Shown: positions 8,101 through 15,613 of the stretch, one piece after another
Numbering within the stretch: the stretch's first letter is position 1
Layout: each line of letters opens with the position of its first letter
NCBI RefSeq assembly: GCF_000297435.1
Contig: NZ_CAIP01000003.1
Coordinates: forward strand, 1 to 15,635
Reading direction: 5' to 3'
DNA: 15,635 nucleotides
Origin: Microcystis sp. T1-4
GTDB lineage: Bacteria > Cyanobacteriota > Cyanobacteriia > Cyanobacteriales > Microcystaceae
Notes under the pieces: generated by a model
Told to the model about the DNA's origin: nothing
Database searches by the model: none
Seen by the model: the letters and a program-made list of their open reading frames with translations, nothing else
Made by a program: the position numbers and the translations under genes

Positions 8101-8181
8101 GCCAACGATAGCCTTTATGAATCCAAAGGCGGTTATGTTCGTATTAACAAACCAGAAATTGATAAATTGGAGATGTTTTAA
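5116..8181 (+). CDS. Degenerate double J-domain, double zinc-ribbon, Fn3-repeat protein
   Basis: First gene of the operon, 1021 residues, no signal peptide or membrane helix. Residues 8-70 (NFYELLEIDPSQPWSDGEFS...) and 173-235 (LYNFLGLPKTTRTDEL... FFEDDEKRKIYDF) each have the outline of a DnaJ J-domain but lack the HPD tripeptide; the second has 'NKTG' where HPD should lie. Residues 60-150 are probably coiled coil. Two zinc ribbons follow: C310/C313/C324/C327 and C335/C338/C349/C352. Residues 360-515 are helical and TPR-like, and 520-1015 hold about five beta-sandwich units, the first two clearly Fn3-like (INLSWQASPSKKVGYTIIRK; VNLTWTHPQNVTEIQIYR). Without HPD it may dock on an Hsp70 without driving ATP hydrolysis, or serve as a scaffold, with zinc and Fn3 modules binding targets. 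ATG 5116 has no Shine-Dalgarno sequence. Its stop is followed directly by the next ATG. Confidence 0.75.
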   Translation: MSEVSRPNFYELLEIDPSQPWSDGEFSKILKIKQGEWTKKTKHPKYKVEYTGYLQMVKLIEQIMKDSESREQERKQALESQSKQAQIFKQQFEGDLKGIVAKGYILESEVKNLITKFSSVFSESEIRRQISNLGIEIKTKEEANDSENIKINDTDKTKIGAIENNLKSLNQQDLYNFLGLPKTTRTDELCAAASNRYEEINKTGQSTAEASAIKALAGHAKSFFEDDEKRKIYDFSLSLQVFQSLEEAIDNITLHEKIIYGKQFTYLLELAFSRGIDVEKAKKHIITYGRNKKIAVEMAGVEAVKQKIACPQCQTINERDQDFCSNCGSSLKIKCPSCGLISSIEARACSKCSFPIGNESIVRRYLVESQKLIHQKFYEDAVNHLNLTQQAWSSPLISQTLNDDLSKQISQLKSEAEQKKQNLINCQQQLNHAINERLYYEARRILQQLKLEFASLDLNREESKIEAEIHKAESELEKVRQLETQGEDPIDLYQKVLSICKDCQAAKDALAKTPPLPASQLSANKSHKIINLSWQASPSKKVGYTIIRKYHSQPISSKDGEQLDTIFSTSYDDNTVESGKPVYYAIYTNREGVLAVNSAQLEQPILLTSEVSNLVAQAMDTQVNLTWTHPQNVTEIQIYRSTKPFNTSNQGERVEVINISNVIDKNLENGKKYYYLIYSLFKNYDGSLIKSQGITIDVIPEKPPSPLEDLTIEVIKTDPYYQLKLSWQLPTKGEGAVLQSDSFPDFGKTHLLPQGSLSEYGKVLQETNTSVTITIEKKGIFYFTPILLFQKNAYLGKTREYVNVDDVSNLKCQKQTNEIQVRWNWPENCQEIILSHGERQFPSSHKDSNATHIKVTKNQYNLKGYYPLTSITNRDYFIVVYAVFNKAGQTLIASGLNESARVRISLSTLIKINYEISREKKGFGLFKGKLLLIININGKGQMPDLVLVYKQGGKPIKKTDGETALTISSTILQEDKTTFTYELKEQNRCYASLFLANDSLYESKGGYVRINKPEIDKLEMF

Positions 8182-9348
8182 ATGTCTAAAATTCTTTGTC
8201 CTTTTTGCTTTGAAAAAACAGAAGTCTCTCAACTTGAATATCGATGTAGTTATACTCGTTGCTCAGGAAAACGTGAAGATGTCATTTTAGCCCAAGCTCA
8301 AGGGCTTCTTAGCCCTACTATAGAAGGTTTAGTCTTTACACCCACAAAAAAAGGATTAGGTCGTTTGTTCGGAAAATCAAATCAGTTAGAAAAATGTCCT
8401 AATTGTAACAAAGAAACTTCTATAAAAGTATGTCCAAAATGTCACTATAACTTAAAGTATCTGTCGGGAGAAATAGAGGAAAAAATGATTGCTATTATGG
8501 GAGGAAGAAGTAGTAGCAAAAGCACCTATATTTCAGTTTTAGTTAATCGTTTACAAAATGAAATTGGCAAAAATTTTAAGGCAGGAGTAATGTTCACTGA
8601 TGACAAAAGTCGCACAATTTATGAAGAAATTTTCCGTAAACCAATTTTTGTTAGGGAAGAAATTTTACAAGCGACTGTCAGTAGCACTGTTGACTCCCGT
8701 GCGAAAACACCAATGATTCTTCGTGTAACTTTTGACAATAACGGTCAACGTAAAGCTGTTAATCTTGTTTTATTTGATACAGCAGGTGAAGATATGGAAG
8801 ATATAGATATTATGTCTTCTGAGGCACGTTATCTTTGTGAAGCGGATGGGATTATATTCATCTTAGATCCTCTGCAAATTGAAACAGTAAGACAGTTAGT
8901 AAAAGAGGATTTACCTGATAGATTAGAAAGCGCAGACCCCAATCGAATTGTTGAACGTCTTTATGAATTACATGAACAAAAATTGAAAATTAAAGCTGGT
9001 AAAAAAATTGAGAAACCGATTGCCTTTACCCTATCTAAAAGTGATGCTTTATTTCCCTTTATTGAAGCGGATTCAGTTTTACATCATTCAGGAGAACATT
9101 TTGGTTATTTAAACTTACCTGATGTGGAATCAGTCCATACAGAAATTTGCACTTATCTTGAAGAATGGATGGGATCTGCATTTGATAACAAAGTTAAAAC
9201 CTATTTTAATTGTTATCGTTATTTTGCCATGTCTCCTTTAGGGAAAAATCCTATCAATGGAAAGATTGAAGGGTTGTCTCCTTTAAGAATTGAAGATCCC
9301 CTTTTATGGCTTTTTTCTCAATTTCAATTTATACAAGGACGGAAGTAA
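8182..9348 (+). CDS. Soluble zinc-ribbon GTPase, TRAFAC-like (double-GTPase family, member 1)
   Basis: 388 residues. Two short zinc-binding modules precede the GTPase: C6/C9/C22/C27 and C72/C75/C84/C87. The GTPase then shows a P-loop at G107-S114 (GGRSSSKS), where the invariant glycine before lysine is serine (S112), switch II/G3 DTAG at 199-202 after a hydrophobic strand, and a G4-like SKSD at 285-288. The region ADGIIFILDPLQIETVRQ (221-238) and the tail PLLWLFSQF are shared with the membrane GTPase at 11946-14822, so the two are paralogues. The predicted role is a nucleotide-dependent switch that pairs with that GTPase and the GAP1-type protein. ATG 8182 abuts the upstream TAA, and GGAG (8169-8172) inside the previous gene serves as ribosome site, so translation is coupled. 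Weak hydrolysis or none is possible given the P-loop change. Confidence 0.8.
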   Translation: MSKILCPFCFEKTEVSQLEYRCSYTRCSGKREDVILAQAQGLLSPTIEGLVFTPTKKGLGRLFGKSNQLEKCPNCNKETSIKVCPKCHYNLKYLSGEIEEKMIAIMGGRSSSKSTYISVLVNRLQNEIGKNFKAGVMFTDDKSRTIYEEIFRKPIFVREEILQATVSSTVDSRAKTPMILRVTFDNNGQRKAVNLVLFDTAGEDMEDIDIMSSEARYLCEADGIIFILDPLQIETVRQLVKEDLPDRLESADPNRIVERLYELHEQKLKIKAGKKIEKPIAFTLSKSDALFPFIEADSVLHHSGEHFGYLNLPDVESVHTEICTYLEEWMGSAFDNKVKTYFNCYRYFAMSPLGKNPINGKIEGLSPLRIEDPLLWLFSQFQFIQGRK

Positions 9349-9352
9349 AACA

Positions 9353-11905
9353 ATGGTTATCCAACAACAATACTATACATCTTGTCGAACAGAAACTAGG
9401 ACTGGCTATCAAATTAAGGCTGAATCTCCTAATTTTGAGAGTGAAAAACGTCAAATTTTAAACCGATTGATTGGATACTCTATCCCATCAGGTGTTGATG
9501 TCAAAGCAATCAATACTCATCCCATTGCTTTACGTTATTTTGTTAATGAAGAAGATGCTTTTTTAGTTTGTAGTCAATCTAGCGGACAAGATGAATTTGG
9601 CAGAGATGGAAATTTCTTTGCTCATAGTTTGGTGGGTACAGTTACAGAAATCTCTACTATTCCTAGCATTTTTTCGTGGAAAAGTCCCTTCTGGGTTAAA
9701 CAAGATAAATCCTCACAAACTGCTTTACCAACTTTAAATGAATTTAACCACGAAATCACGTTTAATTTTGATTCAGTTTGGACATTTTTAAAAGATAAAA
9801 AACGACAAGAATGGTTTTATAAGTTGATTTGTGCCGTGATTGACTATGAACAATCAAAACGAAAAATTATTATTATTGATGATAATGAAGCGATTACTTA
9901 TTGGATTGCTAGTCTCAGCACTATTTTACATCCTCGTTATGTCAACTATCTAACTTTTGCCACCTACCACCATGATCCTTATACGGCTCCTTTTATGATT
10001 ACAGGAACGACCGAAAATTCTAACTTTCGTTGTAGCAATGATGAATATTACTCTTACTTTATTCTTAATGTTCCCCAACAAAAAGTGAGTGATGTTCCCG
10101 AATCGGATTTGGCGATTTATCTATTAGAAAACTTAGATGAGCAAAAATATGAGAGTCAGATTTTAGAGTTTTACGAATGGTTAGATCGCTATAGTTCTGA
10201 TTCTAAATACTTGAGTAAACATTTAGATTATTATATCAATTTTCAAAGAGCCATTAAGGGAGAAATAGACGCTTTGCCTTTTGCTAAAGTGATTGAATCT
10301 GCACAAGTTATCATCCAAGAGCAAAGTCAAAAAAACTCACATAGTCAATATGTACAACAGGATTTAGAAGATTTATCTTGGGCATCTTATTTATTAGGAA
10401 AGGCACTCATTAATCAAGAACAGAGTGATTTGCTTACCTCTTATATTAATGCTTTAAAAATGCTCAAAAAGATAGATAGTTATTTTCTTAATCAAGCTGA
10501 TAAAGCCATCTTTATTTTTGTTTCATTAGTTCTTAACAAACAAGAACAAAAATCTATGACTTTATGGACTGCTCTAGAGTCTCTTTATTCACCTGCATTA
10601 CTTAAAGAACATCTTAATTCTTTAGATTTTATTCAACAATTTACTCAGCAATTAAGAAGTAATGACTCGGAACAATTATTGATTTTCTGGAAACAGATTG
10701 GCAAAGAATTAACGTTGTCTTCTAGTAATCAGCAGAATTTGAGTATCATCTTAGCAAAAACATTCTCAGCCATTCCAGAGCAAGAGCTATCAAAAAGATT
10801 AAGAATTCCTGTGAGTGCATCAACTTGGATTAAAGTTTTTCTAGAAAATGCTAAACTCTCGAAAGACTTTATTCTTGATAACGCTTTACTCTACAAACAA
10901 AAATATCCTAATTCTCCCGTCTTTGAATGGATTTACTATGCGCTTCTTCAACCATTTTCTTTTGACCAAAGACCTAAGTATTTTTGGACTTACTGGCAAA
11001 AATCTTCTTCGCTCATTCCAGACTTACATAACTATGAATTACAAAGAGATATTTTACAATCTCATTCCACCTCACAAGCCATTGATGTTATTTATTTATG
11101 GTTAGATTATCTGGCTCAAAAATACCATAAATCAAAAGTAAAAGAAGCTCTAGAATTTATCTGGACACAACCACAGTTTGAGCGACAAGAATTAGCTGAA
11201 ATTTTATTGCAAAAAGATAAGTCTGAAAGTATTTTTGAAATTGATATTTATAATCAGTTAATTCAAGATTTACTTTCCACTCTTCAACTTAACACCCCCA
11301 CAGAATCACTTGCTAATATTTACACCAGAGTTTTAGCAAATCCTAACTTATCCATTTCTCAAGAACAAACACTTATTTTACAGGGGTCATTAGATATGTA
11401 CCATAATCGTATTTCCGAAATGAACATTGAAGCTTCAAACCAACGTTATCAAACTTTACCACCAGAAAAATATGAGGAAGAAGTTGAAAAACTATTAGAA
11501 AAATTCTTTGCTCAAAAAACCCCTGAAAAACTGACAGAAGAACACTTTAAAGTCGTTCAAATTGCTTATGTTATTCGACATCGTGATTTATTTTGGGATA
11601 TATACTGGTCGAATTTTTGCCACTGCTTAGTGGAAGAACAAAGAGTTAATGACATAGTTTTGATTATGGATTTATGGTTTAACGTTTCTTCCCATTTAGC
11701 AGAAAAACTCGGTTATTTTGTGCCAGAATTTTTTATTAACTTACCCAATGCCCTTGAAGAAGTATTTAAAAATAAAGGCTTTGGGAAGGTCAAAAAAGAG
11801 TTTGAAAGCAAAATTAAAAGAAAAAGTTGGTATCCTATTATCCAACCTATTTTTGAGAATACACGCTCCAATATTATGGGAAAAATTTCTAATTTCTTTA
11901 GTTGA
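9353..11905 (+). CDS. GAP1-type protein (GTPase-associated protein 1, N2 domain)
   Basis: 850 residues. The frame is open back to an ATG at 9290, but ATG 9353 is preferred: it lies 4 bases after the previous stop, has GGAAG at 9341-9345, and begins with the family's own opening, 'QQYYTSCR' (5-12). The N-terminal 110 residues carry GRDGNFFAHSLVG (83-95). Residues about 160-225 carry 'AITYWIASLSTILHPR' and LTFATYHHDPYT, the pattern of GAP1-N2/M regions as I remember them. The remaining 600 residues are helical with no recognisable catalytic motif. GAP1 proteins are named for their steady co-occurrence with paired TRAFAC GTPases; whether they activate, inhibit or scaffold them is not established. 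Sitting between the two GTPase genes here fits such a partner. Soluble, cytosolic. Confidence 0.7.
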   Translation: MVIQQQYYTSCRTETRTGYQIKAESPNFESEKRQILNRLIGYSIPSGVDVKAINTHPIALRYFVNEEDAFLVCSQSSGQDEFGRDGNFFAHSLVGTVTEISTIPSIFSWKSPFWVKQDKSSQTALPTLNEFNHEITFNFDSVWTFLKDKKRQEWFYKLICAVIDYEQSKRKIIIIDDNEAITYWIASLSTILHPRYVNYLTFATYHHDPYTAPFMITGTTENSNFRCSNDEYYSYFILNVPQQKVSDVPESDLAIYLLENLDEQKYESQILEFYEWLDRYSSDSKYLSKHLDYYINFQRAIKGEIDALPFAKVIESAQVIIQEQSQKNSHSQYVQQDLEDLSWASYLLGKALINQEQSDLLTSYINALKMLKKIDSYFLNQADKAIFIFVSLVLNKQEQKSMTLWTALESLYSPALLKEHLNSLDFIQQFTQQLRSNDSEQLLIFWKQIGKELTLSSSNQQNLSIILAKTFSAIPEQELSKRLRIPVSASTWIKVFLENAKLSKDFILDNALLYKQKYPNSPVFEWIYYALLQPFSFDQRPKYFWTYWQKSSSLIPDLHNYELQRDILQSHSTSQAIDVIYLWLDYLAQKYHKSKVKEALEFIWTQPQFERQELAEILLQKDKSESIFEIDIYNQLIQDLLSTLQLNTPTESLANIYTRVLANPNLSISQEQTLILQGSLDMYHNRISEMNIEASNQRYQTLPPEKYEEEVEKLLEKFFAQKTPEKLTEEHFKVVQIAYVIRHRDLFWDIYWSNFCHCLVEEQRVNDIVLIMDLWFNVSSHLAEKLGYFVPEFFINLPNALEEVFKNKGFGKVKKEFESKIKRKSWYPIIQPIFENTRSNIMGKISNFFS

Positions 11906-11931
11906 TTAACTTACCGATCATTTTGTTTATT

Positions 11932-11938
11932 AAGGAGG
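11932..11938 (+). promoter_or_regulatory. Strong Shine-Dalgarno site for the membrane GTPase gene
   Basis: AAGGAGG lies 7 bases before ATG 11946. It fixes the start and is much stronger than any site before the first three genes of the operon. Confidence 0.85.
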
Positions 11939-11945
11939 AAAATAT

Positions 11946-14822
11946 ATGCAAGTTTTGCTTTATTTAATAGGTACTGGTTTTGTTTTATGGCTTCTATATC
12001 TTTTTATTATTCATATAGTTATACCAACTCTAACCATAATCTCATGGTTAACTATAATTGTCATCATATTATGTGCAACAGTTACATCTATTGCTGGTAT
12101 TGGTGTTGGTATTAAGAACTTTATTCAGGTTTTTTACGAAGGGCTTCAAGTAACTAAAACTAAGTCTTATCTGGATAAAGAAAAATCAATTAAATTCTTT
12201 AAAGCACAAAAAGCCAAATTAATGTATATCTATGGTGCAGCTTGGTATGTCATGCGATTTGTTAGTATGAATGTATGGCAAAGTACAAAAGACGATGCAG
12301 GAAAATGGCTAGAAATTGCGAAAAATAGATTTTCTAATGGACATTTTTCATGGTCTGGTAATATTTGGCAAAAAGTTTGGGCAATAATGGGATTTTACGG
12401 ACCAGCACTCGGTTTAATGATTGGATGGTTTTTTCATTTTGTAGCAGCTTCTGTCATTGTTGCCCTATTTTTAGGAATACAATTTATTTTCTGTGTCATC
12501 GGCACAATGATTACGAGCTTTTTAATGTTGTTTTTGACCGTAGGAAACTACCTATATAGTAGCTTTTATAAAACTTACTACAGATGTCCAGAATGCCATG
12601 AACCGATGAAAATTCCCACCTACATTTGTCCAGATTGTTCAACAGAACATACTCGACTTTGGCCGAGTGTTTATGGGGTTTTTAATCATACTTGTAAAGG
12701 AGATTTACCTAATACTAATAATTCTAGAGTTTGTAGCAAATCTTTACCAACTCTTACCTATCTTGGACGAGATAAGTTATTGACAAAAGTTTGTCCTAAT
12801 CCAGAATGTAAACACCCCTTAGATGGGATTGGGGGAATCAACGCTCATATTCCAGTTGTCGGACTTCCTAACTCTGGTAAAAGCCATTATATGTTTATGG
12901 CAATCAAACAATTTACAGAAGAATATTCTCCTGCTCATAGTTTAGATGTCAGCATACCTAATTCTTTACACGCTCGAAAGTATGAAGACAATATTAATTC
13001 CCTAAAAAATGGTCAACGTTTACTCAAAACTTCTGCGGCGGGTGATAGTGCCAAAGGGTTAAATTTAGAAGTCAAAAAGACTAATCAAGCTGTCCCTAAT
13101 CTTTTGTATTTCTACGATTTAGCAGGAGAATATATAGATACTGATGAACAAGCAGAGTTACAAAAATACTTCAAGTATGTAGATGGAGCTTTTTTTGTCA
13201 TTGATCCTTTTTCGATTAAGCAAGTTAGACAAAGATACCAAGACGCACTTTCAAACAATGCTGATATTCAGGATTTACCCAACCAAGACTTAGATGCCGC
13301 TTATGAAAGAATGTTATTTTTATTTGAAAAGAATAAAAAGAAAAGAAAAGGAAAAAAATTTACTCAACCTGTTGCCATTATTGTTACTAAAGTGGATTGT
13401 GCCGACCTTGAACAACAAATTGGAGTTTATAAAGCTCGTGAATATATGGCGAGCCATTCTGACATAACAAATGAGCAGGATGCGATGAATATTTTAATCA
13501 AAAATTTCCTAGAAGATAATGGAGCAGGGAATCTTGTTCGTAATATAGAATTGAATTTTTCTAACGTTCGATTTTTCTCTTGTTCAAATATTGGTTTTAG
13601 AGATCAGACAATTGGCAGTAGTAATTCTTCCAATTCTTTTGATGGTGTCCGAGTTTTAGAACCAATGTTATGGCTTATGGAACAAACCAATACTTTACCC
13701 CATAAAGCCTCATTTATTTGGCAGTTTTTGCGTTCAACAACGTGGATTAATTATGGTTTACCTGTGTTTATCGCAACCATTATGGCTGGTGTGCTGTTCG
13801 GTGGTTATTCCATTATTCGTTGGACTGTTAAAACGCTTCAACCCTCTAATTCTTCTCAATCTTCAGAAATTAAAAAAAGTAATCCTCAATCTCAAATAAG
13901 TGACAAAACTTTAACTGAAGAAAAACTAAAAAACATGACTTATACCTTGTATAACACAGCCTACCCATTAACTGACGGTAAATTTTTTCAACAATCACCA
14001 AATAGTGCTACGGGTCAATCAGTTGAAATCGAGCAAATATACTTCGGAGATATTAATAATGATAGCTCAGAAGATGGGGTGGTTATCTTAGCAGAAAATG
14101 GTGGTGGGAGTGGAATATTTAAGTCATTTCTTGTCATCCTTAATCAAAATAACATCCCTACACAAACATCTAATTTTTACTTAGGAGATCGGACAATAAT
14201 TGAAAATGTAGAAATAAAAAATAATCAGATTAAACTGACACTTATTACTAATAGTCCTGACGATGCAGCTTGTTGTCCCAGTCTAAAAGTCACTAAAACT
14301 TTCAAATTGCAAGGAAATGAATTATCAGAAGTTGTTCCTACCTCATATTCACCTAATAATTCCCCTGTGGCTCTTGTTTCTGACCAAAACATTGCAGAAC
14401 AAATATTTACTGATTCTTCTTCAACAGCAACCCTTTCACAACAAGATGCTGTCAATCTTATTAACAAATGGTTACAAGCGAAAAGAACAATGTTTGCTCC
14501 CCCTTATGACCGTCAAATTGCTCAGAAAATTACAACGGGTGAACAGTATCAAAAAACAGCTGGTTATAACGGTTCTATCGACTATTTACAGAAGAAAAAT
14601 AGTCAATATAAATACGGACAGCAAACAATTGATAACGTTGAAAAATTCGTTATCAATGGTAATCAAGCTAGTATTCAAGTTAGTGTAACTGAGCAACAAA
14701 CTCTCTATATCAATGATAGAGTTGACCCTCAAAATAGCAAAACAGGAAAAATAACTGTTCTTTATAACTTGAAATTAGTTGATGGGAGTTGGAAAATTGA
14801 AAGCTCTCAAGTTATCCGCTAG
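11946..14822 (+). CDS. Membrane-embedded zinc-ribbon GTPase with extracytoplasmic ARC6-IMS-like C-terminus
   Basis: 958 residues. Hydrophobic segments at about 3-25, 28-58, 148-170 and 174-200 form a membrane module. A zinc ribbon follows (C214/C217/C228/C231), with further cysteines (C250, C263, C283, C288) that may bind a second metal. The GTPase at 300-585 has G1 GLPNSGKS (306-313), G3 DLAG (391-394), G4 TKVD (481-484), and the paralogue signatures VDGAFFVIDPFSIKQVRQ and PMLWLMEQ. One more transmembrane helix at 603-627 puts residues 630-958 across the membrane. That part has a Ser/Asn-rich linker, a beta domain at 665-790 (FGDINNDSSEDGVVIL... DDAACCPS) like those of some cyanobacterial periplasmic proteins, and at 830-958 a segment matching the IMS domain of ARC6/Ftn2 (DAVNLINKWLQAKRTMFAPP... 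YNLKLVDGSWKIESSQVI). It would thus link cytosolic GTP state to the periplasm. The IMS match is by eye but strong. Confidence 0.8.
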   Translation: MQVLLYLIGTGFVLWLLYLFIIHIVIPTLTIISWLTIIVIILCATVTSIAGIGVGIKNFIQVFYEGLQVTKTKSYLDKEKSIKFFKAQKAKLMYIYGAAWYVMRFVSMNVWQSTKDDAGKWLEIAKNRFSNGHFSWSGNIWQKVWAIMGFYGPALGLMIGWFFHFVAASVIVALFLGIQFIFCVIGTMITSFLMLFLTVGNYLYSSFYKTYYRCPECHEPMKIPTYICPDCSTEHTRLWPSVYGVFNHTCKGDLPNTNNSRVCSKSLPTLTYLGRDKLLTKVCPNPECKHPLDGIGGINAHIPVVGLPNSGKSHYMFMAIKQFTEEYSPAHSLDVSIPNSLHARKYEDNINSLKNGQRLLKTSAAGDSAKGLNLEVKKTNQAVPNLLYFYDLAGEYIDTDEQAELQKYFKYVDGAFFVIDPFSIKQVRQRYQDALSNNADIQDLPNQDLDAAYERMLFLFEKNKKKRKGKKFTQPVAIIVTKVDCADLEQQIGVYKAREYMASHSDITNEQDAMNILIKNFLEDNGAGNLVRNIELNFSNVRFFSCSNIGFRDQTIGSSNSSNSFDGVRVLEPMLWLMEQTNTLPHKASFIWQFLRSTTWINYGLPVFIATIMAGVLFGGYSIIRWTVKTLQPSNSSQSSEIKKSNPQSQISDKTLTEEKLKNMTYTLYNTAYPLTDGKFFQQSPNSATGQSVEIEQIYFGDINNDSSEDGVVILAENGGGSGIFKSFLVILNQNNIPTQTSNFYLGDRTIIENVEIKNNQIKLTLITNSPDDAACCPSLKVTKTFKLQGNELSEVVPTSYSPNNSPVALVSDQNIAEQIFTDSSSTATLSQQDAVNLINKWLQAKRTMFAPPYDRQIAQKITTGEQYQKTAGYNGSIDYLQKKNSQYKYGQQTIDNVEKFVINGNQASIQVSVTEQQTLYINDRVDPQNSKTGKITVLYNLKLVDGSWKIESSQVIR

Positions 14823-14844
14823 TTAAAATTTACTAAAACTTACC

Positions 14845-14852
14845 AAGGAGGT
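14845..14852 (+). promoter_or_regulatory. Strong Shine-Dalgarno site for the GrpE-like gene
   Basis: AAGGAGGT lies 9 bases before ATG 14862, in the 39-base gap after the membrane GTPase gene. It decides the start codon and predicts high translation of the cochaperone. Confidence 0.85.
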
Positions 14853-14861
14853 AATTCTCAA

Positions 14862-15572
14862 ATGACTAATTCACAACAAATCACAGATGACAAAAACTCA
14901 ATGCTAGACCAAAATTCTGCCTCTGATATTTTTAATTTAGAAGAGAATAAATTACCTGATGCTGAATTAGAAAAATCTCCCCTCAATCCAGAAAAACTTA
15001 AATCTATGCCCCATAATGTGCCTAATATTGAGCAGAATATTCAAGAAGAAACCCCTAATAACTTCAACTTAATTCAGCCAATAATTGATAACATTCATCA
15101 AGCTATTGCTCAATTACAAAAAGATTTTGAAGTCAAAGTTAAATACGATGAGAGCAAAGAACGTACCATTAATGCCCTTCATAAAGAGTTGCAAGATTAT
15201 CGAGAAGATATAGTATTTAAAATTTTACGACCCTTAATTATGGACATTACTAGCATTTACGATCATCTCCAATTACTGACTAAGAAATATGGTAATTTAT
15301 CTGAATCTAATTCTGCCAATTCCATAGCATCCGAGTTAAAAAGCTTCACTGAAGAAATTGAAGAAATAGTTAGCCGTTACGGGTTTAAATTCTATCAAAA
15401 TGACAGTGAAACTTATGACCGTAGTAAACAAAAAGCACAAAAAATTATTAATACTGATGACTCTACTCTCGATAAACAAATTGTAGAGCATCTGCGGATG
15501 GGGTTACAGTATCAAGAGCGAATTGTTCGTCCAGAAACCGTTAGTGTCTATCGTTATGTATCCAATCAATAA
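14862..15572 (+). CDS. GrpE-type Hsp70 nucleotide-exchange factor, dedicated copy
   Basis: 236 residues. An acidic, disordered N-terminus (1-65) is followed by a long helix (about 68-145: IIDNIHQAIAQLQKDFEVKV... ALHKELQDYREDIVFKILRP), a helical-bundle segment, and a C-terminal part with VEHLRMGLQYQERIVRPETVSVYRY (about 208-232). The coiled-coil/bundle/beta-tail order, the 'D..D.L' type segment (ITSIYDHLQLL) and the closing 'RPE.V.V' strand fit the GrpE family, which releases ADP from DnaK/Hsp70. Sequence identity to housekeeping GrpE looks low, so this is probably a specialised copy for the operon rather than the cell's main grpE. I therefore give no symbol. It is last of the five complete genes and has its own strong ribosome site. 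Its Hsp70 partner may be the gene that begins near 15614. Confidence 0.75.
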   Translation: MTNSQQITDDKNSMLDQNSASDIFNLEENKLPDAELEKSPLNPEKLKSMPHNVPNIEQNIQEETPNNFNLIQPIIDNIHQAIAQLQKDFEVKVKYDESKERTINALHKELQDYREDIVFKILRPLIMDITSIYDHLQLLTKKYGNLSESNSANSIASELKSFTEEIEEIVSRYGFKFYQNDSETYDRSKQKAQKIINTDDSTLDKQIVEHLRMGLQYQERIVRPETVSVYRYVSNQ

Positions 15573-15613
15573 AAACCAAAAAATTTTTTCTTACCTCATT
15601 CACTTATTTTCTT

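Noticed and set aside
9290..9352. Earlier in-frame ATG at 9290 for the GAP1-type gene
   Set aside because: It would overlap the preceding GTPase gene by 59 bases and add residues that are only the shifted reading of that gene's conserved end. ATG 9353 has a ribosome site and the family's opening motif.
14317..14688. 123-codon open frame inside the IMS-like region of the membrane GTPase gene
   Set aside because: An out-of-frame shadow of strongly recognisable coding sequence; its Leu-rich product and lack of a ribosome site give no support.
15573..15600. AAAAAATTTTTT palindrome after the GrpE-like gene as a terminator
   Set aside because: It lacks a GC stem, so it is not a convincing intrinsic terminator, and the transcript may continue into the next gene.
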